From contig MBPM02000021.1 in NCBI GenBank assembly GCA_001695595.3, positions 310,001 to 374,000 on the forward strand: DNA of 64,000 nt. The letters run 5' to 3'. Shown piece after piece: positions 46,440 through 59,199 of this stretch (the stretch's first letter is position 1; each line of letters starts with the position of its first letter). The stretch comes from Plasmopara viticola (lineage: Eukaryota > Oomycota > Peronosporomycetes > Peronosporales > Peronosporaceae). The position numbers were made by a program, and so were the translations under genes. The notes under the pieces are model-generated. The model did no database searches, was not told the DNA's origin, and saw nothing but the letters and a program-made list of their open reading frames with translations.

Positions 46440-49400
46440 ACACTGTAAGTACAAGCAAAATCCATAGTATGTTATTGGTTTGTTGAACCTAAGCAGAAAG
46501 CTTTTTGAAAACCGGCGGAAAGTCAAAAGCAAAATCCCGGATTTAACAACGTCGGCTATAGAGCCAAAAAGATGAAACTCATAACGTTATTATAAGCCAC
46601 AATTGTCGCCACCGCCAGGTCTGACAGCAACGGCAACCACGCCATATAACAAGATTGTTTCAAATGTACATATACATTGGTACTATCTGTAGGAATGTGC
46701 GCCTGCATTAGCTTAAACCAAGAATCAATTTACTTTAGGTTGGAAGCAGTCGATAGCTGAAAGCCGGAATCCGGTCCGTGAAAGCTCTCCATTTACTATC
46801 GAATTTTTTTAATTTTTAAGCAACTTCTCCTTCTCCTTCGCTGGTTTTGCTCCGCTCGCCATCACACAAGCCTGAATTGACAAATGTTCTCTGAAGAATT
46901 TCATCCGTGGCTGTGTTGCAGAAATGTACATCTTATTCTTCGCTCGTATGAAGAAGATTAACGAATGCGGTGGCGTGCTTTTTTAATGAGTTTTGGCCGT
47001 CTGTCGCCAAGCTGAGAGTGCAATGGCCCTTTTAGGTGGCGTAAATCAAGCTGAAGCGAACGAGGCAATTGGCGTGTCTATTCCTTCCTCTTCCCTTTAT
47101 CGTGTCAGAAGAATTCCGAAGAAAATGGCAGCCCGCGCGGTGAGAATTTGCCGCTGTGGTGTAAGGCTGTTTTTCTGTAGGACGTGAAGTCAGCGAACTG
47201 TCATCAAAATTAGTTTGCGCAGTATCAAGCAAACACGACGTTTGCAAAACTTATGAAGGAGCAATACTTTCGGTGGGGTATGTTGGGAGAGTACGTCGTT
47301 TCGTGGGTCAACAGCATACGTTTGGATTGGTGTACTATTATGGTAAGAGACAATGCAAACACGAAGTTGATTATCTGCGGCGTCACTACATCCTTGACCG
47401 CGGCTAAGAACATAATCATCCTGAAGTCGAAGATGGTGTATATTGTTTGATTTAAGACATGTGTTGGACCAGTTAAGGCGGAAAACTGACGTAGTCAGCC
47501 AGCTAAGAGCTTTAGCGTTTGCAAAAAGAGTGGATGCCGGCTACCATGGTGTCGCATACCAACCATTAGTGCACAAAGCCATTTGTTAGGCATTTAGTTG
47601 TGCTGGAAATACGATAATAATTGTTTAGTCTCAAAAAGGACTCTCACTGTACTCCTGCCTGCTCGCTCTATTCTTGCTTCGGAGCTTTAACCACGTGGCA
47701 AGCGTATTTTAGTGAAAGTTAAACAAAAGACAATAGTCGAGATTTGTTGAGCAATTCAAAGACGATTTGATTTTTGATTGCGCGCGATTTTGTGGTAGTA
47801 AAGCTTGACTTTGGTGTCTGCGAAAATTTTGACCTAAAATATGTGCCCAATCCTAACGCAATTCTGGCTTGCTTCAGCCCAGACTAAAGTTAGCTCAGTT
47901 GTTAAGAAATGAGCCTTTCTCTTTTCACTTGGACTTTTGAACGCAAGCCGATACTTTATGCTGCTATGCGCTACGGCAAATTCTATATACAACAAAAAAG
48001 AATACGATGGTGCCGTACTTAATTATATAAGACTTCGCTGACAAATAAGGCTTTTAAGGAAAATGATGCCGAAAATAAAGTAGTGATTAGTTCAACAAAT
48101 CGCTCAGGTAAACTTTGAATCAAAGAATAGCAATAACTGAGCTGATATATATTATAACTAAAAGTAATGATGTGTTTGTGGTGGCCAGGCCATTACAAAG
48201 AAATAGGATAAGGATCCGGCAGACTGTCTGTAGGCTACAAGAAAAAGATAATTTGGTTTTTCCATAGAGTCAAATCATCCAATGCGAACAAAAAAAAATA
48301 AAAAAAGTTAAACTTACGATCACCTTACAAAAATAACTCAAAAGAGAGAAAACGATAGTTGTAAAATGCTACACATGACTGCCTGATATTCATACCGGAT
48401 CATGAAGATGTCAGTGTAGATAGAGCGCTATTAAATGGAGAGCTAGCAGCTTTAAACCCGCGAAAGTTATAAACTTGTCGCTGGTGCTAGCTGCATGCTA
48501 ATGACAATCTTCGTCCTGGGCATCTTGATGTAGTAGCTTCGTCTTCAACATATATGCTCCGGACTCGTCCTTGTTTAAGTCGATTTGACCGTTGACATAC
48601 CTCAGTTTCCACAATCTGATCGTTTGCTGTTTTCGCTAAAATATTTATCTGGTCGCTCAACATTGAAAACTCTGTTTATGTGAAAAAGCTCATCTCCTTT
48701 TCGATTTAACGCACTGTTCAGAAAAAAACGTCCGAAATGATCTTTTTAGCACTTCAAGTGGCTAATCGATGGCTTCTTCAAACCATCTGTAGCAGCCAAA
48801 GTGCTCTTATCCGGCATACTTCCGCGATCCTACGGTGGTTAAATCCTAAGATCATGATCTGCGATCTCCGACCAGCCATATGTATGGTCCAAACAACACA
48901 TCTGCAATCACTGATAATCGCGATTTTCGTTAGTTCCCTCGCCTTTGGACCGTAAGCAACCATTGAGATCGGGCGCTACTCATGGGTACCTAAACATGAT
49001 ACTGAAGGCTTCACACGCTGCGAATATCCACATGAATGGTGCTGCTCGATGAGTTGAAACTGAGTTGGAACTCGTGAAATTTGCATGATGAGCCACAAGA
49101 GTGCAGGAAGCACTTTAAGCGAGCCTCATGTCGTCTACTTGCTAGAGATCCACAAGTTTTTAGGGATGAGCCTATGGTAATCAGCCAAGAGGCAGCGGCT
49201 AAGCATTAGGCGTGCATCGTAGAGCCAATTTGTTATTTCCGCAGAAATTATAAGAAAGAACGCGTACGTTTGGCCTTTAAAAGAGCGGAGATTCAGAGGC
49301 GACGATGGGAGCCATAGCTGCCTAATGAGATGCACGAGAGCAATTTTAGGTTATTTATGCGCCAATTACAAAGAGTACGAGAAGCCTCCTTTTTCGCTCG

Positions 49401-52400
49401 TACTACGCCACAGCTTCAGAGATGAAGATGTACGAGAAGAGAAGTACTTCCAAATTTGAGCTTACTCATTAGCGGATTTTATTTCTGTGATCACTCCCCC
49501 GCAACACAATGCTACCATAAGCAATGCTTCCATACCAGTTTGGAAAGCTCTCGAAATGAGCCCTGCTAGTGCCCAATTCACGCAGTTGTGAGTGTGGCCA
49601 TGATGAAGATGCTAGTAATCGCGTCTATAAATTCAAGAGTGTTTTGTTAAAGTTGAATATCAAATTTCCCAGGGCAATTCTTTAATTTGCAAAATGCTAA
49701 ACTGGATTAATATGTATCGAACACAATTGGACTTAAAATTTCACCAAAGAAAAATTGACGACGAGGAGATTTTACGTATAGTAACGATTTCTCAGCAGCT
49801 GTACGTTGTCGGTATTTAAGTCTTGTTTTCGCCTTTCAGCTTCTGTTTGCATCAGTGCGATGCCGATGGCAAAACCCACGCGTCACATACGAATGCTTAC
49901 GATAATTTTGGATGCAGCAAGACCAAAGATTAACCTCTATAAAAGGGTTGACTTCAAGTTGTCAAGCGCTTCGTAGTGCTTGCTAATCTCAGAGGCAGTC
50001 TGCATAGGTGTTTAATGGCTTAGCCATACCTGAACAAATCGCCTAAGATTATAACCAGTAATTGACAAAGCAAAGCTAGAATTTTTTTGGGGCTAGCCAA
50101 TCCCCGACAGCCTCGACCTTAAAGAAAACCGTTCAAAGGCGATGTTTTCAGCAAAGCACCTTAAAAAAAACCTGACGCAAAGATGCGGTAACGATGAGCT
50201 TATTTTTTGCGCGTGCACCCAAGTATCGCTCCTAGGAGGAAAATGTGAAATTTGCATCCTTTTTTAATACTATGTCGTTGCAGTAACTCTGCACATAAGC
50301 CCAGCAAAGTCTGTACGAGCGCATTTATCGACAACTAGATGTCCCAGGCGTATTTGGAGCCCTCGTGATTTCAACAACTGCTTTCAAAAGATCAGGACTC
50401 GGAGTTCTAACCTCTCGGAGGTATGTCGTAAGAACTTGATGTTGTTTATCGACTCAATCGAATGAACTGCACATTATTTTATACGTCATGTTACTTTGCT
50501 GTACAAAATCTCTTTAATTCGACGTTTGTGTCTATATGATTACTGCCTATAGCTTATTATAAGCAAGCACAATGCGGCGATTGCCATTTGGCTTTTTTTC
50601 GAGCACAGAATGCCGGCTTGTATCGTGAGTAGTTTTGTGCATTGTGTTTTGGTAGCTGCAGTGTCACGCAGTTTAAACAATTAACACCAAATCAGTTTTG
50701 TGACGTACACCGCAATTTAGGTGGTCACAGCGAAAGTAAGTTTTATAAGACCAGATCCTGAAACTTGGTTTCAATATGCTTTCTAAGTGCCTTTTAAAAC
50801 CTCTCAATTTAGTATTCGTGCGAAGTTGACATCGGCCCAGCAAATTTCTCTAAGATTTGGCCTCGCACATCATCTAACCCAAGCAGATCATCCACGACAA
50901 GAATAGGCTCCGATCTTATGTGACCTCGAACGTAATTGTAATCATGTAGACATGTCAACCCCGTTTAAGATGAGACGTTCTGTGCAGTTTGATGAGTGGC
51001 ATGTGCTCTGTCTTCTTCTCGAAGTAGTGAAGGGCCTCAATGAAGCGTTTCGTGACGTTTTCATGTCGTGCACAGATGCAATCCGTACTTATCAGAAATC
51101 TAGCTGAGCAATACAGATTATTAGTAAAACCGTATGCCTTAATTTGAACTGACGATGTCAAGCCGTGCACACAGCAAGTGCTGTCAGTACGAGCAATGCT
51201 CAGTGTACGATTTGTCACTTCACGTGTATTAATAAAGCATTCTGTGGTTGCCGACCAAGCCGTGTAATACATTGTGGCGTAAATATCACGCCGTCACCAA
51301 TGTAAAATCATACGTTGCATGAGTCACGTTTTACAAAATGAAAGTCAGGAAACTAACCACCAGAATTCATTGCCATCCTACCTCGTTAGCGGCTAGTAAT
51401 GATGTCAACCTGGTGTGCTAAAAGAGTCTCAGGCTGTGGCTATTTTCCCTAGAAAAAAGTCATTATTTAGTCTCGGCGTAACTTACTAGATCGCCCCAAC
51501 TCCTATTGTGTACTTTGTTATTTCACAAAATACCAGACGAGAGTCATTTTAGCTTTCGTACCGCGAAGCATTTGCTAAAGGGGTCACGTTTGCTTTAATC
51601 TGCGGTACTATTACCGACCACGGATGAATAATCGATTGTTGCCTTAATACTGCCAGGTAGGCCGGGGTCATGTTGCTTACACATCAATACAATTGAAAAC
51701 CATATAGACCAGATTACCCAACATGCTCAAGCTCTGTACGGCACCTCTTACACGTATCCCCCCCAGGGCTGAACTTAATGTCGAAAGCCAATTTTACGAC
51801 CTCCTTAAAAATGCTTGATAAGCACAATTAATATCTTCTCCGTGTAGCCTCGCTTGACCGCAGACTTCTCCAGTACGACGTTGGTTGTAAACTACAAGCT
51901 CTAACATACTGCTATCAAGCGTAGTGAGCATAGCTGGGCGGCAAAAATGGCATCAGCTGACGATTTAGCTCACATGAGGCAAAAAGTGCTGTCTAAATTG
52001 CAGTGTTTCATTCAAGTGCCCGTCTGCGTGCGCTCCCACCGAGCTTCGGGATGACCAGAGCCGCTCTTTATCGCTCCATTTGCGGCAAAGTGGTACACCA
52101 TGGTCATTCTAACCATTTGATTTGGAGCTAGAGATCCCCCCGCCTCTTGAACACATTTTATGGGTAAATAAAAAGGATGTTAGGTAGCCGCTGAAGGAAT
52201 CGGTATTACTGACGGAAATAAATTTATCTGCTGAAGGTTCTCCGACCTGATGATCTCAAATTTGAATACGCGCTTTCATCGCGTCAGTTTCTTGCGCAAC
52301 CAAAAGTTTACTCCCTCGGAGATTGATTTTTGAGCCGTCATAGACGCAGTGAGGCAAGTGAGTTTACTACTCTATTCTCACAGGATGTAAGCTTCAAAAG

Positions 52401-55400
52401 AATGCACGTTGTATAAATCAGGTCTCTGGAATCTGTTATACAAAACAAAGCGATACACGTATCTGCTAGTCTCCAACAGGCATAATCAGTTGAAATCACA
52501 ACCTATTATAGCTCCTATCTTTCATTTGCTAAGCCAATTAAAGATTCATTGACACAAATTTCTATGGAGGTGAAGCCCTACGACTAAATTGTGGCATAGA
52601 ATTTTTTATTAGCGTGCAGGAGCATGGCGTGATATAGATAATTCTGTTAAACTACCCTGGTATCATAGCCTTCGTTCCTCGACTTGCTTGAGATTTTTGG
52701 GTGGTCCGTATCTACAGCATTAATTTCCATATGTCTCGATCGTTTGCATTTGATCCTAGTAAAGATATTAATGCCACGCGCGACACCTCAAGTCTTATTT
52801 GAGCGATTCCATGCGCCAGTGAGGGTGGCTTCCTCCATTTTAACCTTTAATCTTTATCAAAGTTTGGATTGCAGTTCTTGGTCGATGATCAAGACGATGG
52901 AAAGCACGACGAAAAAAAGTTTGTTCACGAAGCTGATTCTCTTTACAGGACGCGTCAATCTCTAGTTTTCACTTGGTCTGCATCGTTTTGTCGTCATTAA
53001 GCTTTCAACATATCGCCACGGTGATGAAGTGGCACTAACAAAGCTCGAAGGCCGCAATCACCCATAGAGTATCGTGCTGCTTGTAGGGAAAGCTTCAATA
53101 GCCGTACACTTGCCAAGAGGTTTGCGGTAATACATATAGTAAAATACGACAGCAAGCGACATTGTATACTCGTCGGCGGTGCTGTTTTTACATTTTGATG
53201 GCTTTCAATTTGGTGGCGCTGGATTGTTTGGTTGGTTTGGCTTTGTTGAGATGAAAGACGGCTAAAAGGTGCTATGAGGATATCTTATATCAATGCGATA
53301 CAATTTAATCGGCTACTGAGTGCTGTAGCATTAACTCTTCGCCTTGCGCAAGTTCCTTTCTTTTAGGAGGGGCTCAACTATGTCTAATAGCAAGGAGAAA
53401 TAACTGAAGAATACCGGTTTGTGTAGCGCGTTGTCCCCGCACACTCTATATTGCATATGTAGCTACGATCCATGATTTTTTGGCCTGTGTAGGCAGGATA
53501 TGTGACGCGCGTCACAACCTAGACGCTCGTCGACATGCCTCTTTCTGACCGGCTGATATATGAATAGCAGCCCACATCCAGCCAATCACAAGCCATCTTT
53601 CAATTCTAGTGGTCGGGATGTCACCTCCCGCCGATAATGAGACAGAGTTGAATTTGTTTTCTTCGAGCAACGTTATGATCTTTGTGGAATACGTCTCACC
53701 ACGCCCTCTTTAGTGTAAGTGATAACAAGGGTGTCTACTGTGATCTGTCATGTTAATCAGATCATAGATACACCTGATTACTCACTTGCGCCGTGGTTGT
53801 CTGTCTGGTTGATCAAGATTGGCCTAACTAGACTAAATGTGGCTGGTCTTATACATAGAATTCCATGGTGAATCTAATACGTGAAGTGTGCATTAAACAT
53901 CTCGATGCGAATAGCATCCTGCCATTCAAGTATACCCTTGCACTTCATAAGGTCATTTGATGAAATTTAGTCACCGGAATAACCAATGCGTATATTGTGA
54001 AGTGGCCTGATAAACGAAATGCTATTTTTATGATGAATGGCTGACGAGATCGGCAGCCTTTTGTCCATATGCAAACCAGGATTGAAAAGGATCGACCGGT
54101 TGTAGTTTCAAAAATGTCATGGAATTCATATGCGCGGATGAACTTAGCCTATGTCAATCTTTTTAGCAAGCTGATCATTTTGTTAACAGGACTTTTCAGT
54201 TTTGGCCATGGTGGACAACTTTTCGCTAAGGCTTGACACTTAGATAGAGTTATAATTAGTAGAATGAAGCCACCCTTTCGACGATGTGCTAATTTCTCCG
54301 CAACTTCGTAAGCAAAGGGCCTTGCCAAAGCGAAAAAGAGGCGGAGCTATTTGTGGACCACATTAGGCGAGAGGAAGCGCTCTCCGTGTGAATTACTAGA
54401 ACGCCTTTGTAGCCTTTTTGGCTTGTACGCAAAAAATGGTGTGGTAATCACTGTTCAAGACACAGCATGAGCCTCTTCCGTTGCCTCCTTGGTCTTTTTT
54501 AATTACCTATCTAATGCAGTTTCGGCATGACTCAGCGCCTCTCCTGTTTAATGTAATCATGTTGCATAAAACAGAGGTTTTTACACCTGAAATTTGATAA
54601 CAATGGTCCGACACTTTCACTAAATAGTATGATATTCTGGGTAAACTCTACAGATCTTACGAATAAAAGGATGCGATAACGCGTTGAATTCTCTATCAAG
54701 GGTTCGAGGTATTAAATACTTGGTTTTTGCATTTTGTTATCCATTGAGACCAAAAAAAGTCTAGCACGCTTATCTTTTCCAGTTAAAGTCATGTGACCCC
54801 GACTACATATTCCCAAGCAGAACTGGATCAGCAATTAAGCGCATGAGCTTGGACGCCAGACTTTTCGATTGTAACACCGATACCAATGTTTAGAGAGAAC
54901 TGACGAACGTCTGGCGTTTTACATGTATCGTGCGCATAAATTTTATCGACAAAATAAGTCGACATTTGCAAACAGAGAGTGCAGCACTTCGCGCTCGTGA
55001 AAAGCGCTCATCACAATAACAGCTACAAAACTCACTTCACCATCTTGAAATGATTATAGTTAAAGTCTAAGATAATCTAGTGCAACACTCAATAAATTCA
55101 TGAAAGTCGTACCTACCATTGACTAAATTCTATACGCATCGAAATACAATTCAACCGGTGTATGTAACAGTCGTTTCTTGTACCAGCACCATCAAAAACA
55201 GGACCGCAAATCGAAGCCTCAAATTTGGCTGCAACGGATGAAATTTTTGAACATGCTCTTTTAACAAACAGGCTGTCAGGTCAAAGAAATTTCTTGTGCG
55301 ACAAAGTCATTTGATAAATGAGTTCTTGGCTGCATCATAGCCTTCTCAACATCCGTCGTTCTGTAGCATACCAAACACAGCATAAGCTCTACTATCGGAA

Positions 55401-56684
55401 GCATCCGAGTGTCGCGCTCTTGCAGTGTCGTATGTACAGTAGCAGCACATTTCGTGGTGTTGACATGTACCGTATTGATAATAGAATTACTGATAACGGC
55501 CAACCGAGCTTATGCACATATAGCCGGGATCGCGCGACGCCGACTTTTTACAAGCAAGAACGTCGCATTTGCTTCGCATTTGCTGACAATATCACTCTGT
55601 ACGACCGTTTCTAAAAAGTTTGATAAAAAACTATTGAGACAAGAGACTAAATTTGCATTGACATGCTTCTTCCTCTTGTTTACAATGAACACCCACACGA
55701 TCACTCGAGATATTCAAATACACGCGTGGACACATCGAACGCTTGCTCGATCGTCGACTCCTTTTCTTCGGCAAGCTTATCCCTCCAAAATTGTCCACTG
55801 TAATTACAAGACTATTAGATCAGTTTTTTCTAGGCTTAGGCCTTGGTAATTTTCTAAAAAGGTGTTATATAAACCTCTCGTAGCCTCATTCTGATCGGAT
55901 ATTCCGACGGCGAGCGCGACAATTTTTGGAATCAAGCTAGATATTTTTAGAAGGAAGGCCATCTCTCGATTTGGGTATAGCCCGTTTGTCGGTACGGTCC
56001 AATGCCCATCATGCCTTCAAAATTTGGGTTCCCGGTCAAATCCTGGTAATTTTTCCTCCTCAAAATATTACCAATGCTAATACAATTAAAAACCTTGTGG
56101 CAATTGCATATGGTCCTCAGCCCTAGGTAAAAGTTGATTGTTTCTTCGCTTACAGTTCGAGTCGCACCAATGTTTGCGATTTAAACCTTTTACAAATTGC
56201 GCTGGACAATGCAGTGGGTGACTCAGACAAGGCTGCTTGCAAAAAATCCATGTGCAGCGGCTATGTGTGTGTGTGTGTGTGTTAACCCCACTCATACAAG
56301 GTACTGTACTTTACAATCATTGTGGACAAGCATTGTACCGTTGTAAGAAAACCTTTTGTAACAAATTTTACGTGTAACGGTACAGCAAATTTTAATAAGA
56401 TACAAGGATCGTGGTCCACGCTTACAGGGACAGAGCATCGAAATTTGTAGAAGGTCTGGATCCTCACCACGGAGCGCCTCTGCAGAGCCTTTGCATGTCT
56501 CGAGCACACAAATCGTAATCACCAGCTCCTTCACCTCACACTGTCTCCTTGTCGTCGACAACTGTTCCATGGCTGCTGTGTCTACGAACAGGAGACACTT
56601 CAAGTCTTATGCTCCCACCGTAGCTAAACAGTTGCTGCGATAGCGCAACTCACAATCAGCAGGCGTCCTCTATAATTGGCTAAA
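46440..56684. other. 10-kb intergenic desert
   Basis: The longest empty stretch. Frames reach about 146 codons (55409-55849, plus) but none shows a domain or clear coding bias. A dinucleotide (TG) microsatellite lies at 56264-56282. I could not assign any transposon family. Confidence 0.5.
56264..56282. repeat. (TG)n microsatellite
   Basis: About nine uninterrupted TG units. No relation to a gene is visible. Confidence 0.9.
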
Positions 56685-56692
56685 TGACGTCT
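56685..56692. promoter_or_regulatory. CRE-like bZIP site upstream of the bZIP gene
   Basis: TGACGTCT, one base from the palindromic CRE TGACGTCA, lies 121 bp before the bZIP start codon. It is 10 bp after an inverted CCAAT box (ATTGG, about 56674-56678). Autoregulation is a guess, because a Cys-variant bZIP may prefer other sequences. Confidence 0.3.
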
Positions 56693-56812
56693 TACTTTCG
56701 ATGCACTGAACCATCTGTGTTTACCTAACTCAGGTGGACGGTAAAATCTGCCCAATACCCCGTTAGATTCGCTAGTCCAGGAAAAAACCAGTTTCCACCT
56801 AATTACTTTAAG

Positions 56813-57913
56813 ATGACTCAATCCAGCGCATGCCAAGAGACCTTCTCTCACTTCAGCTTAAACCACCCTCGAGTGTTTAGGATGCCGACGCTCACCATGT
56901 CCCACCACGAGACGATGAAGGAGTCAATACAAGCTCACGACCCGGTACCCATGCCCGTGGCGTCGAAAGGCAAGGATCAAGCCCAGAATAGGGTCAACCT
57001 CCCTCTGAAAGAGCAAAAGCCGCCGCCAAAGAAACGCGGACGCCGTCGTCTATTGCAAAACGAGGATCAACGCAAGGCCAGGCGTAAGGCCCAGTGCAAG
57101 CTGAATCAGCGACGCTATCGTGCGCGACAGCGAGGACTCATTAGTATGTTGTCATATGAGACGGAAGGGTTAAGTGGCTACTATCGGGACTTGCAGGAGT
57201 ATCGGGATTTCTTAAGAGACTATTTTGTACCACCCCCCACGATTTTCTCGGTACGGAAGGACCCGCGGCCAATGCTCGTGGCCAACCACTTTTTACGGGC
57301 ATTTCGAACAGGTTTTGCACTGCATTCGATCGAGTCGAGCTCTTTACAGGAAAGTTTTATCAGACTAGTGTGTGCTCCCGAGCTCATGACCCAAGGTGCC
57401 ACGACGTATGGTATCGACGCATTGCTGCTTCAGCTGAAACGGTACGCGTCGTACCATACTTCGCTGGAAGTACGACCAGTTAGTGTCAATATGGTACATG
57501 TACCAACGCAAAAGCTAGATACACCAGCAAACGAGGAGAACCTTTCGTGGATAGTTGAAACCAAAGGAGCCATCAGTATGCGAATCTCACGCGATACTCT
57601 AATGCTCGTGTACCCGCATGTGTTGCGGCATCACGAGGCGCTCGCACAGCGTGTCATGGGACAAACGATTGAACCTGAATTCACGGCGACACTTTATTTC
57701 AACACGCGTGCTAAAGTTACAAAGCTCGAACATCACGTGGACTTTGCCGGTGCGTTTTTGCAATTACTCAAGAGTGCAGAAGATGTGGCCACCCTTTTAC
57801 AAGATGCGCTCATTTCTCCATTCTCGGAATTGGGCTTGGACCCGCAAGGTACAACAGAATCGGCTCTCACACGCGGCTGCAAGCAGCTTAGTCTGCAATT
57901 CATTCTCTTGTAA
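56813..57913 (+). CDS. bZIP transcription factor, Asn-to-Cys variant (366 aa)
   Basis: The basic region spans residues about 73-107 and the leucines L113, L120, L127 and L134 fall in exact heptads. The family rule N-x7-R-x9-L fixes the register: R103 and L113 are present, and the position of the invariant Asn is Cys95 (AQCKLNQRRYRARQ). bZIPs with Cys or Val here have been described in Phytophthora and linked to oxidative-stress responses. PPKKRGRRR (residues about 71-79) is a likely nuclear signal. The remaining 230 residues form an oomycete-type C-terminal region without a known domain; parts such as YDLxVxxL-like strands look folded. Single exon. Two later in-frame ATGs (residues 24 and 29) are alternative starts. 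Convergent with the T-protein gene, 113 bp between stops. Confidence 0.88.
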   Translation: MTQSSACQETFSHFSLNHPRVFRMPTLTMSHHETMKESIQAHDPVPMPVASKGKDQAQNRVNLPLKEQKPPPKKRGRRRLLQNEDQRKARRKAQCKLNQRRYRARQRGLISMLSYETEGLSGYYRDLQEYRDFLRDYFVPPPTIFSVRKDPRPMLVANHFLRAFRTGFALHSIESSSLQESFIRLVCAPELMTQGATTYGIDALLLQLKRYASYHTSLEVRPVSVNMVHVPTQKLDTPANEENLSWIVETKGAISMRISRDTLMLVYPHVLRHHEALAQRVMGQTIEPEFTATLYFNTRAKVTKLEHHVDFAGAFLQLLKSAEDVATLLQDALISPFSELGLDPQGTTESALTRGCKQLSLQFILL

Positions 57914-58026
57914 ATTCATGAATTGACTAAAGTATACATTTCTGGCAAAACTGTTGAAAAAAAACACCACCGAGAAGTTGGGCCACACTTTTGTATTATC
58001 TGTACAATTACCACGAAGTGTACCAC

Positions 58027-59199
58027 TTATTCCTTCTTGTAATACTTCGTCGGTACAAAAGGCATCTTGGTAATCACAGCTTGCTGCGCTTTCTTGCGGG
58101 CTTTGACATGCAGCGCCGTACCCAATTTGCTACTCGCCTTGTCAACGTACGCCATGCCAATCGCTTTCTTGAGTGACGGACTAAATGTACCACTAGTCAC
58201 GTGTCCCACGACATTGTCGTCAGCATCAAAAAGTGGGGCGCCTTCGCGTGCAGCCGCTCCTTCCACTACAAACCCCACTCGTTTCTTCGTTGCCGTCTTG
58301 TTCTTCAATTGGTCCATAATGATGCGATGCCCAGGGAATCCACCGTCCTCTCGACGTCGCTTCCCAATTGTCCACGCGAGCGTGGCTTCGATCGGCGTAA
58401 TTTGGTCCGTGATATCATGACCATGAAGACACAATCCAGCCTCAAGCCGCAAACTGTCTCGAGCTCCAAGGCCTGCTTCCAGGACACGCTCGTCTTGAAG
58501 CAGTGCACGTGCAAACATCTCTGCATCTGAACTCTTTACTGAGATTTCAAAGCCATCTTCACCCGTGTAGCCACATCGTGTCAAAATGACGTCCACTTGC
58601 TTGCCGCTTGGTACCTTCAATGGTGTATACACCCCGTGCATAAAATCCAAATCCTGGAGGTTGACATTGGGTCCGAGCATCTGTACCACATCCTTAGCTC
58701 CGGGACCTTGTAACGCGACGAGAGCGCGATCGTGAAGTCGCTCGATGGCTACATCTCCTTTAAAGACGTCGAGCAGTTGATGCATGTGTACCAGATCAAT
58801 GTCTTGGTTCCCAGCATTGACGACGACATAGAGATGGTCGTCATAGCGCGAGATCACGCAATCATCAATGATTCCACCTTGATCATTCGTGATGAGACTG
58901 AGCTTGGCTTCGCCACTCTTAAGGGCCTCAAGGTCACCCACGACAACGCTCTCGAGAAATTTCACGCGGTCTTTTCCAGTGATGCGCAATTGACCCATGT
59001 GCGAGACGTCAAAGAGCGACGCCTTGCCTTGCTCACGCGTGTGCAGATGCGATTGCAAGACGCCAGCTTTGTATTGCACAGGCATCGAGTACCCCGCAAA
59101 CGGCACCATTTTACCGCCAAGGGAGACGTGCAGGTCATAGAGAGGCGTCTTCTTAAGCAACGCAGCGGCCGAGAAGTGACGGATGGTGGACGAACGCAT
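58027..59199 (-). CDS. GCST: Glycine cleavage system T protein, aminomethyltransferase (390 aa)
   Basis: Single exon on the minus strand. The protein matches mitochondrial T protein throughout: KTPLYDLHVSLGGKMVPFAGYSMPVQY near the N-terminus, SLFDVSHMGQ (about 61-70), VVVNAGNQDID (about 124), TRCGYTGEDGFEISV (about 210), ARDSLRLEAGLCLHG (about 245), and the closing SKMPFVPTxYY signature (as TKMPFVPTKYY). Residues 1-16 (RSSTIRHFSAAALLKK) suit a mitochondrial transit peptide. It transfers the aminomethyl carbon from H protein to tetrahydrofolate, giving 5,10-methylene-THF and ammonia in glycine breakdown. Length is typical. An inverted CCAAT and TATAATG-like sequence lie within 90 bp upstream. 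Convergent with the bZIP gene. Confidence 0.97.
   Translation of the reverse strand: MRSSTIRHFSAAALLKKTPLYDLHVSLGGKMVPFAGYSMPVQYKAGVLQSHLHTREQGKASLFDVSHMGQLRITGKDRVKFLESVVVGDLEALKSGEAKLSLITNDQGGIIDDCVISRYDDHLYVVVNAGNQDIDLVHMHQLLDVFKGDVAIERLHDRALVALQGPGAKDVVQMLGPNVNLQDLDFMHGVYTPLKVPSGKQVDVILTRCGYTGEDGFEISVKSSDAEMFARALLQDERVLEAGLGARDSLRLEAGLCLHGHDITDQITPIEATLAWTIGKRRREDGGFPGHRIIMDQLKNKTATKKRVGFVVEGAAAREGAPLFDADDNVVGHVTSGTFSPSLKKAIGMAYVDKASSKLGTALHVKARKKAQQAVITKMPFVPTKYYKKE

Noticed and set aside
50955..51272. 105-codon minus-strand frame as a transposase or RT fragment
   Set aside because: No recognisable motif could be placed.
55276..55849. Frames up to 146 codons on both strands
   Set aside because: No domain, mixed composition and mutual overlap; no support as genes.
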